Position numbers and translations under genes: made by a program | The notes under the pieces: generated by a model | Database searches by the model: none | Told to the model about the DNA's origin: nothing | What the model saw: only the letters and a program-made list of their open reading frames with translations | Shown here: positions 24,828 to 33,412 of the stretch, one piece after another | Position numbering within the stretch: the first letter of the stretch is position 1 | How the letters are laid out: each line of letters opens with the position of its first letter | Origin: Streptomyces griseoloalbus | GTDB taxonomy: Bacteria; Actinomycetota; Actinomycetes; Streptomycetales; Streptomycetaceae | Direction: 5' to 3' | Length of the DNA: 64,000 nt | Assembly: GCA_014650015.1 (NCBI GenBank) | Contig: BMUD01000018.1 | Location: 1 to 64,000 of the forward strand

Positions 24828-27163
24828 ACACACCCCAGGACCACCAGGCCGGCCCGGACGGGCAGGGTCCGCACCCGGAACGGTCCGCGACCGCCCCGGA
24901 CACCCCGGACGGAGCCGCCGACGCCACCGGCGCCGAGGAGTCAGCGGGCGCCGAGGACGAGACGGAACACGCCTGGGACTCCCGCCGGGACCTCTATCGG
25001 CACAGCCCCGGCATCATGCTCGGACACTCCGCCCGGATCGGCGGCTCCCTTGTCGGCGGCGACCAGCACGGAGTCAGCGGTGGCCACGTCACCGGCGACG
25101 TCATCCTCGGCGGCAGCAAGGTGGAGTACCACCTCGGCGCGGACACCGAGGAACGGTCCGGAGAGATTCCCGGCACCGAGGTCGAGGCCCTGGCACGGAA
25201 CTTCGTCTACCCGCCCCGGGACGGATCCGGCGCCGGGGCCGACGACACCGCTCCCGCCGACGGCCGGGAACCGGACGAACCATGGGAGCCCGGCAGCCCG
25301 TTCGCCCAAGCGCTGGCCGATCTCAGGAACCACCGGGTGGCCCTGCTCTCCGGACCGGCCACCACCGGCCGCAGGGCAGCCGCCCTCATGCTGCTCCGCG
25401 CGGTCGGCGCACGCTCCTACCGGGCCCTCGACCCGGCGCTCCCGCCCGGCCGACTCGCCGGTGAGCTGCGCGAAGGCTGCGGCCACCTCGTCGCCGACTT
25501 CGCCACCAGCGCTGAACGCCCGCTGCGCGAGCACCACATCCGTGCCCTCAGCGAACGGCTCCACGCCACCGGAAGCCACCTCGTCCTCGTCGTCGGACCC
25601 CACCCCGTCGTCCACGGCGGGGTGGCCCCCGTCCCCTGGCAGCCACCGGCCCCCGCCGCGTTGCTCGCCGGACACCTCAGGAACGAGGACATCGGCGGGC
25701 GCGGCGTGGACGAGCTTCTCGCCCTCGACGAGGTACGGTCCGTCCTCGCCCACCACCGGCCGGTCGCCGACACCGCCCGCTTCGCCGCACGCGTCGCCGG
25801 CTACGCCCGGGGCACGGTGTCCCTGGCCGAGATCGGGGCGTTCGGCCACTACGCCGCCGAACGGCAGGTCAGGGAGTGGTTCGACAGCGCGGACCACACC
25901 CTGCACGACAAGGCGTTCCTCATCGCCCTCGCCACCTTCGACGAGGCCCCCTACCCCCTCACCGCGGAGCTGAGCGACGTCCTCTTCGGCTTCCTCCAGC
26001 GCATCGAGAACCCGGGCGAGCCGGCTCGGATCCCCGTCTTCGGCACCTCCAGCGCCCAACGGGTCGAGCAGGCACTCGCCGACCGCTACCAGGAGCCCGA
26101 GGACACCGACTGGGGCCCGGTGCTCCAGACGAAGGTGCAGTTCAGGGACCGGCTCACCGCCATCACCCTGCTCCGCGAGGTGTGGACCGGTCATCCGTCC
26201 GCCCGGCCCGCGCTCGTGGCCTGGCTGCGTCGCCTCGCCGACGACCCCCGGCCCGTGGTCCGTACCCGCGCGGCCGCCACCGCCGCCGTCATGGCCGAGG
26301 CCGACCTGCCGTCGGCCATGGCCCTGCTCATCCGCTCCTGGGCGGCGGACCGCCGACTGCGCGCACGGCTCGCCGCTGCCAACGCGCTCGCCCTCGCCCA
26401 CCACTTGGGTGCCCCGCACGTCTCCCGCATCCTCGCGGAGTGGTGCACCGCCCCGGACCACCGCCTGCGCTGGACCGCCGTCCGCTGCTACGCCCTGGTC
26501 GGAGACGCCTTCCCCCAGGAGGCACTCGCCGCGCTCACCGAGGCCGTACGCGGCATGGAGTCCCGGGGAACACCTGCCCGTGGCTGGGCGGAGGAGCGCG
26601 ACGATCTCGCCCAGTCCGCCGCGGCCCTGCTGCTCGCGGCCGGGCAGGAGGCTGCCGCGCGTGACGACTGGGACGCCGCGGCCGGCCTGTGGGACGCCCT
26701 GCCGCGCCTCGCCCACGGCACCACCAGGGACTTCGTACTACGGACCATGGTCCATGCCTGCGGACCCACGGACGGGCCCGCGGGCACGGGACGCCCCCTG
26801 CTGCTCGACCTGTTCGCGCGAGCCGACCCGCGACAGGGCACGGACGGAGCGGTGCTGCGGCACGCCCTCGCCGCCCTGTGGCGCCGCGTCCTCAACGACC
26901 CGGTGTGCTCCGCCTCCGGACTCAGCACCATGCGCCAATGGGTCCGCGCCGCCGAGGACGACCGGGGGGCCGAGACCGCGCTCGCCGAGCTGATGGCTCT
27001 CCTCGTGGTCTCCGCCGAGGACCACCGGCGGCTCGCCTACCTCCTGGAGAACCTGCGCGGCGAGGCCGACTCCGCACCGCCCGCCGTGGCCCTCCGGCTG
27101 CACACCCTGGTGTCCGCGCCGCACGTGGACGCCCGTACCGCCGCCGCGACACCCTCCCGGTGA
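24824..27163 (+). CDS. Large HEAT-repeat protein with degenerate P-loop and shared Gly-rich motif
   Basis: A 779-residue protein of no named family. Residues 1-65 are acidic and disordered. Residues 74-97 (25043-25114) carry the motif GSLVGGDQHGVSGGHVTGDV plus ILGG, shared with the cyclase tail. A nucleotide-binding-like region follows near 170-300, but its P-loop reads SGPATTGRRAAALMLL: the Lys and Ser/Thr of Walker A are replaced by Arg-Arg/Ala, so ATP hydrolysis is doubtful. HLVADF and LVLVVG may be the core strands. Residues about 440-640 are Ala/Arg/Leu-rich helical pairs of HEAT type (PVVRTRAAATAAVMAEADLP, RLRARLAAANALALAHHLG). The layout resembles a STAND/NLR-like scaffold with an N-terminal adaptor motif. 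Translation is coupled to the cyclase by a GTGA overlap. Confidence 0.7.
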   Translation: MNTPQDHQAGPDGQGPHPERSATAPDTPDGAADATGAEESAGAEDETEHAWDSRRDLYRHSPGIMLGHSARIGGSLVGGDQHGVSGGHVTGDVILGGSKVEYHLGADTEERSGEIPGTEVEALARNFVYPPRDGSGAGADDTAPADGREPDEPWEPGSPFAQALADLRNHRVALLSGPATTGRRAAALMLLRAVGARSYRALDPALPPGRLAGELREGCGHLVADFATSAERPLREHHIRALSERLHATGSHLVLVVGPHPVVHGGVAPVPWQPPAPAALLAGHLRNEDIGGRGVDELLALDEVRSVLAHHRPVADTARFAARVAGYARGTVSLAEIGAFGHYAAERQVREWFDSADHTLHDKAFLIALATFDEAPYPLTAELSDVLFGFLQRIENPGEPARIPVFGTSSAQRVEQALADRYQEPEDTDWGPVLQTKVQFRDRLTAITLLREVWTGHPSARPALVAWLRRLADDPRPVVRTRAAATAAVMAEADLPSAMALLIRSWAADRRLRARLAAANALALAHHLGAPHVSRILAEWCTAPDHRLRWTAVRCYALVGDAFPQEALAALTEAVRGMESRGTPARGWAEERDDLAQSAAALLLAAGQEAAARDDWDAAAGLWDALPRLAHGTTRDFVLRTMVHACGPTDGPAGTGRPLLLDLFARADPRQGTDGAVLRHALAALWRRVLNDPVCSASGLSTMRQWVRAAEDDRGAETALAELMALLVVSAEDHRRLAYLLENLRGEADSAPPAVALRLHTLVSAPHVDARTAAATPSR

Positions 27164-27202
27164 GTGCGGCGACCGCGGTGAACCCCTCGGCATGACGTCC
27201 TC

Positions 27203-27258
27203 GGGCACACGACGTCCGAACCGTTCAAAGGGCACACGACGTCCGAACCGTTCCAAAG
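27203..27258 (+). repeat. Tandem direct repeat, 27-base period, upstream of the SPFH gene
   Basis: Two near-identical copies of GGGCACACGACGTCCGAACC followed by GTTC(C)AAAG begin at 27203 and 27230. A partial third copy (GACGTCC) lies at 27194-27200. They fill the 108-base gap before the SPFH gene and end in its ribosome site, so they are probably regulator sites or a duplicated promoter segment. Confidence 0.7.
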
Positions 27259-27271
27259 GAGCACCGTCACG

Positions 27272-28525
27272 ATGATGAGCCAGCCGCCCCAGTGGCAGCA
27301 GGACGCCAACCGTCACTCCGTACTCGTCGACCCGGTGGTCACGATCCAGGAGCTGTCCCGCTTCAAGCCGCTGCGGGCCACGCGCATCGACCACGCCCTC
27401 GTGTTCACCACGGCCCAGGGCGGCCTCGACACCTACCTCCCGCCGAGCCGGCCGAGCCGCACCGAGCTGGCCACCCGGCGATGGACCAGCGTGTACGAGG
27501 TGGACATGGGGTGGCACGAGGCCGCCACCGTCCTGTCCCTGACCAGCCAGAACGACGCCTTCCTCTTCGAAGTGTCGCTGAACTGCACCTGGCAGGTCCT
27601 CGACCCGGCCGCCTTCGTCGCAAGCGGCGAGCGGAACGTGCCGGCCATGGTGCAGCGCCTCGTCGAGCAGGCCATACGGCCCGTACTCCGCGGCTACGCG
27701 ATGGAGGACAGCGCGGAGGCCGAACTCCACGCCCGCAAGGCCCTGGAGGCCGGCGGCCACCTGGGCGTGCGGGCCGGGCTGGACATCCGCTGCGGCCTGC
27801 AGATCCGGCGTGACGAGGCAGCCCTCGAACAGGAGCGTGAACTGCGCGAGATCGCCTTCGCGCGCCAGAAACTGGAACCCCGGCACGCCCTGCTGATGCG
27901 GGAGGACGAACTGGCGGCCGAGCGCGCTCTCGTGCAGGGCGAGCAGCAGCACCGCATCGAGTTCCAGCGGCAGGCGCTCGATCACCAGCGCAGTCTCGCC
28001 CGCGGCCGTCAGGAGCTGGAACTCCAGGAGATCGAGGCCAAGAAGATCGAGTACTACGCCTACTGGCTGGAGCGCGGCGGCCCGGCCGCCATGGCCTTCC
28101 AGCTCGCCCGGCACCCGGAAGACGCCCGCCTCGTGATGGAGAACCTGCGCCAGGACCAGCTGCTGACGATGCAGAACCAGCTCACGGTCGCACTCCAGGC
28201 TCTCGGCGGTGGCCCCGGCGGCCTCGAGGAACACCAGATGGACGAGCCGCGCCGGCTCGCGGCCAACGTCATCAAGGAAGTCCTGAGCGCGAAGCTGTCC
28301 CAGGGTGCGGCACAGCCACTGCCCGCGGCCGGGGGGCCGGTGTCCCCGGATCCGCCGGGGGGCCAGGCGCCCGGTACCGCGCCGGAGCCTGCGGTGACGT
28401 ACGGAGGCGGCACACCGCCCGAGACCGAGACTGAGACCGAGCCCGGCCCCGGAGGCACGCCCCCGCCCCAGCCGGAGGACGGACCGGTCTTCGGCTACCC
28501 CGCGCCCCCGCAACCGCCGCGATGA
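27272..28525 (+). CDS. SPFH/band-7-like protein with coiled coil and Pro-rich tail
   Basis: The 417-residue protein has a divergent SPFH core (about 60-190): WTSVYEVDMGWHEAATVLSL, VSLNCTWQVLDPAAFV and VPAMVQRLVEQAIRPVLRGY. A long charged coiled coil follows (about 180-270, ELREIAFARQKLEPRHALLM and onward), then an acidic, Pro/Gly-rich tail (330-417). It has no obvious N-terminal membrane helix. SPFH proteins form membrane microdomain rings and often partner proteases or channels. Here it is coupled by an ATGA overlap to a Pycsar-type transmembrane effector and followed by an M48 protease. AAAGGAG ten bases upstream supports ATG 27272; ATG 27275 is equally possible. Confidence 0.75.
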   Translation: MMSQPPQWQQDANRHSVLVDPVVTIQELSRFKPLRATRIDHALVFTTAQGGLDTYLPPSRPSRTELATRRWTSVYEVDMGWHEAATVLSLTSQNDAFLFEVSLNCTWQVLDPAAFVASGERNVPAMVQRLVEQAIRPVLRGYAMEDSAEAELHARKALEAGGHLGVRAGLDIRCGLQIRRDEAALEQERELREIAFARQKLEPRHALLMREDELAAERALVQGEQQHRIEFQRQALDHQRSLARGRQELELQEIEAKKIEYYAYWLERGGPAAMAFQLARHPEDARLVMENLRQDQLLTMQNQLTVALQALGGGPGGLEEHQMDEPRRLAANVIKEVLSAKLSQGAAQPLPAAGGPVSPDPPGGQAPGTAPEPAVTYGGGTPPETETETEPGPGGTPPPQPEDGPVFGYPAPPQPPR

Positions 28526-29085
28526 GTGCCGCCGTTCCCGAACCCCGATCCGATCCGGACCCCGCACCGACCCCGGTGCGGACCGAGCCGCAGGCACAGC
28601 GTACGGCGGAGCGGCTCCTGGGCGAACTGCGCCAGGAGGCCGCCCGCGCCGACACCAAGGGGTCGGTCCTCGTGGCCGCTCAGGGCATGACGACCGCCGC
28701 GCTCGTCGGCGTGCTCACCGCGCGCGGATGGCGCTCCGCCGACCTCTCGGCACTCGGCCAGACGATGTGGTGGGCCGGAGTCGCCTGCTTCCTCGTCTCG
28801 CTCGTGGCCCTGCTCATGGCCGTCGTGCCCCGCTACCGGACGGCCGACTGGCAGCCGGGCGCCCCCCTCACTCACTTCGCGGACATACGTGGCGCCGCCC
28901 GCCAAGGCCTGGAGGCCCTGGAGGAGGCGCTGCGCGAGACCGACCGCGCCCCGAGGGCCGCCGTCCTCGCCTCGCTCAGGGAGAACAGCCGGATCGTCTC
29001 GCTCAAGTACGGCTGGCTGAGGACGGGCATGGCCGGGTTCACGGTGGCGCTCGTCCTCCTGCCCGGTGCGCTGCTCGTCGGCTAG
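28522..29085 (+). CDS. Pycsar-type transmembrane effector (PycTM/DUF5706-like)
   Basis: The 187-residue protein fits the PycTM family. An amphipathic helix RTAERLLGELRQEAARADTK ends in the family ADTK signature (43-46). Membrane helices lie at about 48-66, 82-102 and 168-187. Between them is the cytoplasmic segment HFADIRGAARQGLEALEEAL and LRENSRIVSLKYGWLRTGM, which matches the typical return helix. In Pycsar immunity, cyclic CMP/UMP made by a partner cyclase activates such proteins to disrupt the membrane. A cyclase-like gene lies 3.7 kb upstream in the same strand, and the gene is translationally coupled to the SPFH protein. Activity here is inferred. Confidence 0.8.
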   Translation: MSAAVPEPRSDPDPAPTPVRTEPQAQRTAERLLGELRQEAARADTKGSVLVAAQGMTTAALVGVLTARGWRSADLSALGQTMWWAGVACFLVSLVALLMAVVPRYRTADWQPGAPLTHFADIRGAARQGLEALEEALRETDRAPRAAVLASLRENSRIVSLKYGWLRTGMAGFTVALVLLPGALLVG

Positions 29086-29151
29086 CTAGGGCCTGTCTGA
29101 CCATTCGCGTCGTCGCCCGCGAGGCAGGCGGGAACTGTCAGACAGGCCTAG
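29086..29151 (+). repeat. Long imperfect inverted repeat after the effector gene
   Basis: CTAGGGCCTGTCTGAC (29086-29101) pairs with GTCAGACAGGCCTAG (29137-29151) with one bulged base; 12 bases are perfect, and the loop is about 35 bases. It starts one base after the effector stop codon. It could be a terminator or a small REP/MITE-like element. Confidence 0.65.
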
Positions 29152-29217
29152 GGCAGCCGAGGCAGAGGGAGCGCCGCCGACGATTCACACGAGAAGACCG
29201 TCAGGAGACACACCGTC

Positions 29218-30954
29218 ATGTCCGACCATGAGGACGTTCCCCCTCCGCCGTATCCGGGGGAGCAGGTTCCGCCGCCGTATCCGGGCGATGAGGGCCCGCC
29301 CCCGCCGGGTTCGGGAGGGGCGGCGACACCCGGGTATCCCGCGGACGTCCCGCCCGCGTATCCGGGGCAGACCCCTCCCGCGCACCAGGGTGCCGAGGTG
29401 CCTCCGGTGTACCCGGCAGACGCGGCGCCCGCGTACCCCGGGGATGCGTCGTCCGCGTCTCGGGGCGCGAATCCTTCTCCCGCGTATCCGGGTGATGCCG
29501 CCCCCTCGTACGCCGGCGAGGTCCCGCCCGCGTACCCGGTGGGCGTGCCGACGGCGTATTCGGGTGAGATTTCTCGTCCCGTGCTCCCGGGTGATGCGGG
29601 TCCCTCGTTCGCCGACGGGGAACCGCCCGCGTACTCGGTGGGCGTGCCGACGGCCTTACGGGACCAGACGCCGCCGGCGTATCCCGGCGTGGACTCGCCG
29701 TCCTACCCCGGCGACGCGGTGCCCGCGCCGAGGGCCGGGGGCGGCTCACCGCAGGCGCCGGCCACCGCCTACGCACCGTCGGCCACTCCGTACGCCGCGC
29801 CCCTGGGGCCCACGGCGCATCCGGCGCCGGTCCCCGGGCCCGCCGCCGACCACGACGACCTGGCCCTGGACCAGGGCCGCAGGATGGTGAAGGCCGCACA
29901 GCGGGGCATCGACGGCGCCGCGTTGTCCCACCTGCTGGTGACCGTGCCCCTCGGGCTGATCAGCCTGGCCGTGGTCGCCGTCGTGTCCGGCCTGATCACC
30001 CCCGTCCTCGCCCTGATCGTTCCGGTGGCCTGGCTGCTCTCCGGACCTCTCGTCTTCCACCGCGGGGTCGAATCGGCCATCGCCCGGTATCTGTTCGGGA
30101 TGCGCGGTCCCACGCCGGAGGAGGCCCAGCGGCTGGACGTGGTGTGGGAACAGGTGACCCGGCGGGCCGGGGTGGACCGGGAGACGTACGAGCTCTGGAT
30201 CCAGGAGCGCACCGAGCTGAACGCGACGGCCGCCGCCGGGCACATCGTCGCCGTCACCCGGCACGCGATGGAGCGGCTGCCCAACTCCCGTCTCGGAGCG
30301 GTGCTCGCGCACGAGCTCGGCCACCACGTGGGCGGCCACACCTGGGCGGCGATGCTGGCCGACTGGTACGCGCTGCCCGCGCGGGCGGCCGGGCGGGCGG
30401 TCCTCGCCCTCCTGTTCCTCCTCTTCCGCACGAAACACTGGGCCGGCATCGCCTGCGGGGGCTGCCTGTCACTGATGATCGTGCAGTTTCTCTTCCTGAT
30501 GACCTTCGTGGAGGGGATGTGGTGGCTCGTCCTGCCGGTGGCGGCCGGCCCGCTGGTCATCGCCCGGCTGCACCGGAGGGCCGAGTTCCGTGCCGACGCG
30601 TACGCCGTGGGACTCGGGTTCGGTGAGGCGCTGGAGGATGTCCTCATGGCGGAGGCCCGGGCGGCGGCAGTGCCGGGTGCTCCCCCGTACGGTCCGGCAC
30701 CGGTGCCTCCGGGCGTGCCACCGTTCCAGCAGCCGTACCCGGGGCAGTACCAGGCGCCACAGCCCTACCCGGGGCAGTACCAAGCGCCACAGCCCTACCC
30801 GGGTCACGGCCATCCCGTACCACCGAACCCCGGGCCGGGGAAGGCGGTGGACAGCGGGCGCCTGGTGGCCAAGGCCGCGCACACGAACGCCGAGGCGCGA
30901 CTGCGGAACGTCAGGCTCGTCATGTCCCAGCAGGTCCAGCGTTCGGTTCCCTAG
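29218..30954 (+). CDS. HtpX-like M48 membrane metalloprotease with Pro-rich repeats
   Basis: This 578-residue protein has a 200-residue N-terminus of PPAYPGD-like repeats, two membrane helices near 235-280, and an M48 catalytic motif LAHELGHHVGG near residue 365. The third zinc ligand is the Glu of RRAEFRADAYA near 455. Two more membrane helices lie between the motifs (VLALLFLLF; LMIVQFLFLMTFVEGMWWLVLPV), as in HtpX. Near the C-terminus PYPGQYQAPQ is repeated. M48 proteases degrade damaged or activated membrane proteins. AGGAGA precedes ATG 29218. Being next to an SPFH and a PycTM-type gene suggests membrane quality control or effector processing, like the HtpX/HflKC pairing. Confidence 0.85.
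   Translation: MSDHEDVPPPPYPGEQVPPPYPGDEGPPPPGSGGAATPGYPADVPPAYPGQTPPAHQGAEVPPVYPADAAPAYPGDASSASRGANPSPAYPGDAAPSYAGEVPPAYPVGVPTAYSGEISRPVLPGDAGPSFADGEPPAYSVGVPTALRDQTPPAYPGVDSPSYPGDAVPAPRAGGGSPQAPATAYAPSATPYAAPLGPTAHPAPVPGPAADHDDLALDQGRRMVKAAQRGIDGAALSHLLVTVPLGLISLAVVAVVSGLITPVLALIVPVAWLLSGPLVFHRGVESAIARYLFGMRGPTPEEAQRLDVVWEQVTRRAGVDRETYELWIQERTELNATAAAGHIVAVTRHAMERLPNSRLGAVLAHELGHHVGGHTWAAMLADWYALPARAAGRAVLALLFLLFRTKHWAGIACGGCLSLMIVQFLFLMTFVEGMWWLVLPVAAGPLVIARLHRRAEFRADAYAVGLGFGEALEDVLMAEARAAAVPGAPPYGPAPVPPGVPPFQQPYPGQYQAPQPYPGQYQAPQPYPGHGHPVPPNPGPGKAVDSGRLVAKAAHTNAEARLRNVRLVMSQQVQRSVP
30731..30801 (+). repeat. In-frame 30-base tandem repeat in the M48 gene
   Basis: A 30-base unit containing TACCCGGGGCAGTACCA and GCGCCACAGC is repeated two and a third times, encoding PYPGQYQAPQ units. 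Such repeats can change copy number by slippage without shifting the frame. Confidence 0.7.
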
Positions 30955-30968
30955 CGCGTTCCCGGGGC

Positions 30969-31002
30969 GGAGGCCGTGGCGGGGACACCCGAGGCGGCCT
31001 CC
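30969..31002 (+). terminator. Terminator after the M48 gene
   Basis: GGAGGCCG (30969-30976) and CGGCCTCC (30995-31002) form a perfect 8-base stem just after the protease stop, marking the end of the locus. Confidence 0.6.
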
Positions 31003-31144
31003 TCGTCGTTTCCCCGTCCGCCGGCCCGTAGGCCGGCCTTGCCGCCGCGGTCGAGGGCGCACGTCCGCGTGCCGGGCGGGGACGGCATGATCGCGATCGA
31101 ACGCGTCCTCGCCGAGGCCGTCGGGTGAATTGATACAAATGTCC

Positions 31145-31173
31145 TTGATGTCGCTCCATGTGCTGCTTAACGT
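31145..31173 (+). promoter_or_regulatory. Housekeeping-type promoter of the trehalose importer
   Basis: TTGATG (31145-31150) and TAACGT (31168-31173) are separated by 17 bases, in an AT-rich patch about 70 bases before lpqY. The AACGTT palindrome at the -10 could be part of a LacI-type operator. Confidence 0.5.
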
Positions 31174-31241
31174 TCGCCGAGTAGGCGATGCCGCGGGGTC
31201 CGACACCCGCGCCGCGATCCCGGAAGCGAGGTGTGGAGCGC

Positions 31242-32498
31242 GTGGTGCGACGGACGCGGGCGCTGGTCGCGTTGACTCTGCTGGCGTCGACGCTCGCCGC
31301 CTGCGGCGGCGACGAGGACACCGACCGCCCCACCCTCAACTGGTACAACTTCCCCGACGACTCCGGCGCGCTGCAGAAAGCCGCCGACCGGTGCAGCCAG
31401 GCGTCCGGCGGCCGCTACCGGATCAGCTACAACAAGCTGCCCCGGGCCGCCGACGGCCAACGCCAGCAGATGGTGCGCAGGCTCGCCGCCGAGGACGACT
31501 CACTCGACATCCTGGGTCTGGACGTCACCTGGGCCGCCGAGTTCGCCGAGGCGCGCTGGATCCGGGAGTGGACGGGCGAGACGAAGCGCCGGGCCACCGA
31601 GGGCACGCTCAGCGTCCCCCTGCGGACCGCCACCTGGAAGGGCAGGCTCTACGCCGTCCCGTACAACACCAACACGCAACTCCTGTGGTACCGCAAGGAT
31701 CTGGTGCCCACCCCGCCCAGGACCTGGTCCGAGATGCTGGAGATGTCCCGCGACCTCGCCCGGCAGGGCAAACCGCACTACGTGGAGATCCAGGGCGCCC
31801 AGTACGAAGGCCTGACCGTCTGGTTCAACAGCGTGATCAACAGCGCCGGCGGCTCCATCCTCGACCCGCGCGCCACCGAGCCCTCCCTGGGACCGCCCGC
31901 CGTGCGAGCTGCCTCGATCATGCGGGACCTCGCCCGCTCCCCGGCCGCCGACCCCTCCCTGCCCAACCAGATGGAGGACCAGAACCGCCTGGCGATGGAG
32001 ACGGGGGTGGCGGCCTTCGAACTCAACTACCCGTTCGTCTATCCGTCGATGAAGGCGAACAACCCGAAGCTGTTCAAGGACTTCCGCTGGGCGCCCTATC
32101 CCCGGGTCGACGCCGACCGCCCCGCCCGCCCCACCATCGGCGGCATCGACCTCGCCGTCAGCGCCTACTCCCGCCACCCCGACCTGGCCTTCGAGGCCGC
32201 CCTGTGCCTGCGCGACCGGGAGAACCAGCTCACCGCCGCGCTCGAGGGCGGACTGCCGCCCACCCTGCGCGCCCTGTACGACGAGCCGGCGTTCATGAAG
32301 GCGTACCCCTTCTCCAAGGAGGTGCTGGACGCCCTGGAGTCGGCGAGCGTGCGGCCGGTCACCCCCGCCTACCAGAACGTGTCGATCGCCGTCTCCCACA
32401 CCCTGTCCCCGCCGTCCGGCATCAAGCCGGAGAGCGCGGTCGGCACCATCGGGGAGCAGATCGACGAGGCCCTGCGATCCGAGGGTGTGATCCCGTGA
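31242..32498 (+). CDS. lpqY: Trehalose-binding lipoprotein LpqY-like
   Basis: The 418-residue extracellular solute-binding protein has a lipobox LAAC with the lipidated Cys at about residue 21 after a short basic signal. Its body closely follows mycobacterial Lpq[84 protein letters not shown] and TIGGIDLAV are all recognisable. It should capture trehalose or a similar disaccharide outside the membrane. Start choice is among GTGs at 31233, 31242 and 31245; 31242 best fits the GAGG at 31228. The gene overlaps the first permease by GTGA, so the four genes are one operon. Confidence 0.87.
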   Translation: MVRRTRALVALTLLASTLAACGGDEDTDRPTLNWYNFPDDSGALQKAADRCSQASGGRYRISYNKLPRAADGQRQQMVRRLAAEDDSLDILGLDVTWAAEFAEARWIREWTGETKRRATEGTLSVPLRTATWKGRLYAVPYNTNTQLLWYRKDLVPTPPRTWSEMLEMSRDLARQGKPHYVEIQGAQYEGLTVWFNSVINSAGGSILDPRATEPSLGPPAVRAASIMRDLARSPAADPSLPNQMEDQNRLAMETGVAAFELNYPFVYPSMKANNPKLFKDFRWAPYPRVDADRPARPTIGGIDLAVSAYSRHPDLAFEAALCLRDRENQLTAALEGGLPPTLRALYDEPAFMKAYPFSKEVLDALESASVRPVTPAYQNVSIAVSHTLSPPSGIKPESAVGTIGEQIDEALRSEGVIP

Positions 32499-33412
32499 GC
32501 ACGACGGCGGAGCCGACGAAGGGCAAGGCGGCCGTCTCGGTCGGCGCTCAGCAGGAACGCCGCCTGGGATGGCTGCTGTGCGCACCGGCCGTCCTCGTCA
32601 TGATCGCCGTGACCGCCTACCCCATCGGCTACGCGATCTATCTGTCCCTCCAGCGCTACGACCTGCGCTTCCCGGCCCGGGCCGAGTTCGTGGGGCTGAG
32701 CAACTACGGGGCGGTGCTGTCCTCGCCGTTCTGGTGGGACGCCTTCTGGGTCACGCTGTTCGTCACCGCCGTGTCCGTGGCCATCGAGCTCGCCCTCGGC
32801 ATGGGCCTCGCCCTGGTGATGCACCGGACGCTCTTCCTGCGCGGCACGGTGCGCACCGCCGTGCTGATCCCGTACGGCATCGTCACCGTCGTCGCCGCCT
32901 TCTCCTGGCAGTACGCCTGGACCCCCGAACTCGGCTATCTCGCCGAGCTGCTGCCCAGCGGCGACGCCCCGCTCACCGAACAGTGGCCCGCGCTCTGGCT
33001 GATCATCCTCGCCGAGGTGTGGAAGACCACCCCGTTCATGGCGCTGCTGCTGCTGGCCGGTCTCGCCCTGGTCCCCGAGGAGACCCTGAAGGCGGCGATG
33101 GTCGACGGCGCCACCCCCTGGCAGCGGTTCACCAAGGTCATGCTGCCGCTGATGAAACCGGCGATCCTGGTCGCCCTGCTCTTCCGCACCCTGGACGCCT
33201 TCCGGATCTTCGACAACATCTACGTCCTGACCGCGGGCGCCCAGGGCACCGGTTCCCTGTCGATCCTCGGCTACGACAACCTGTTCACCGCGCTGAACCT
33301 GGGCATCGGGTCGGCGATCTCGGTCCTGATCTTCCTCTGCGTCGGGATCATCGCCTTCACCTTCGTCAAGCTGTTCGGCGCGGCCGCACCGGGCGCGGAG
33401 GTGAAACGCTGA
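32495..33412 (+). CDS. sugA: Trehalose ABC transporter permease SugA-like
   Basis: The 305-residue MalF-type permease has six membrane helices starting at [24 protein letters not shown]. The cytoplasmic EAA loop that docks on the ATPase reads [28 protein letters not shown] (about 200-227). The GTG at 32495 overlaps the lpqY stop, and the stop overlaps the next ATG (TGATG). The order binding protein, two permeases, ATPase is that of LpqY-SugABC. Confidence 0.87.
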   Translation: MSTTAEPTKGKAAVSVGAQQERRLGWLLCAPAVLVMIAVTAYPIGYAIYLSLQRYDLRFPARAEFVGLSNYGAVLSSPFWWDAFWVTLFVTAVSVAIELALGMGLALVMHRTLFLRGTVRTAVLIPYGIVTVVAAFSWQYAWTPELGYLAELLPSGDAPLTEQWPALWLIILAEVWKTTPFMALLLLAGLALVPEETLKAAMVDGATPWQRFTKVMLPLMKPAILVALLFRTLDAFRIFDNIYVLTAGAQGTGSLSILGYDNLFTALNLGIGSAISVLIFLCVGIIAFTFVKLFGAAAPGAEVKR

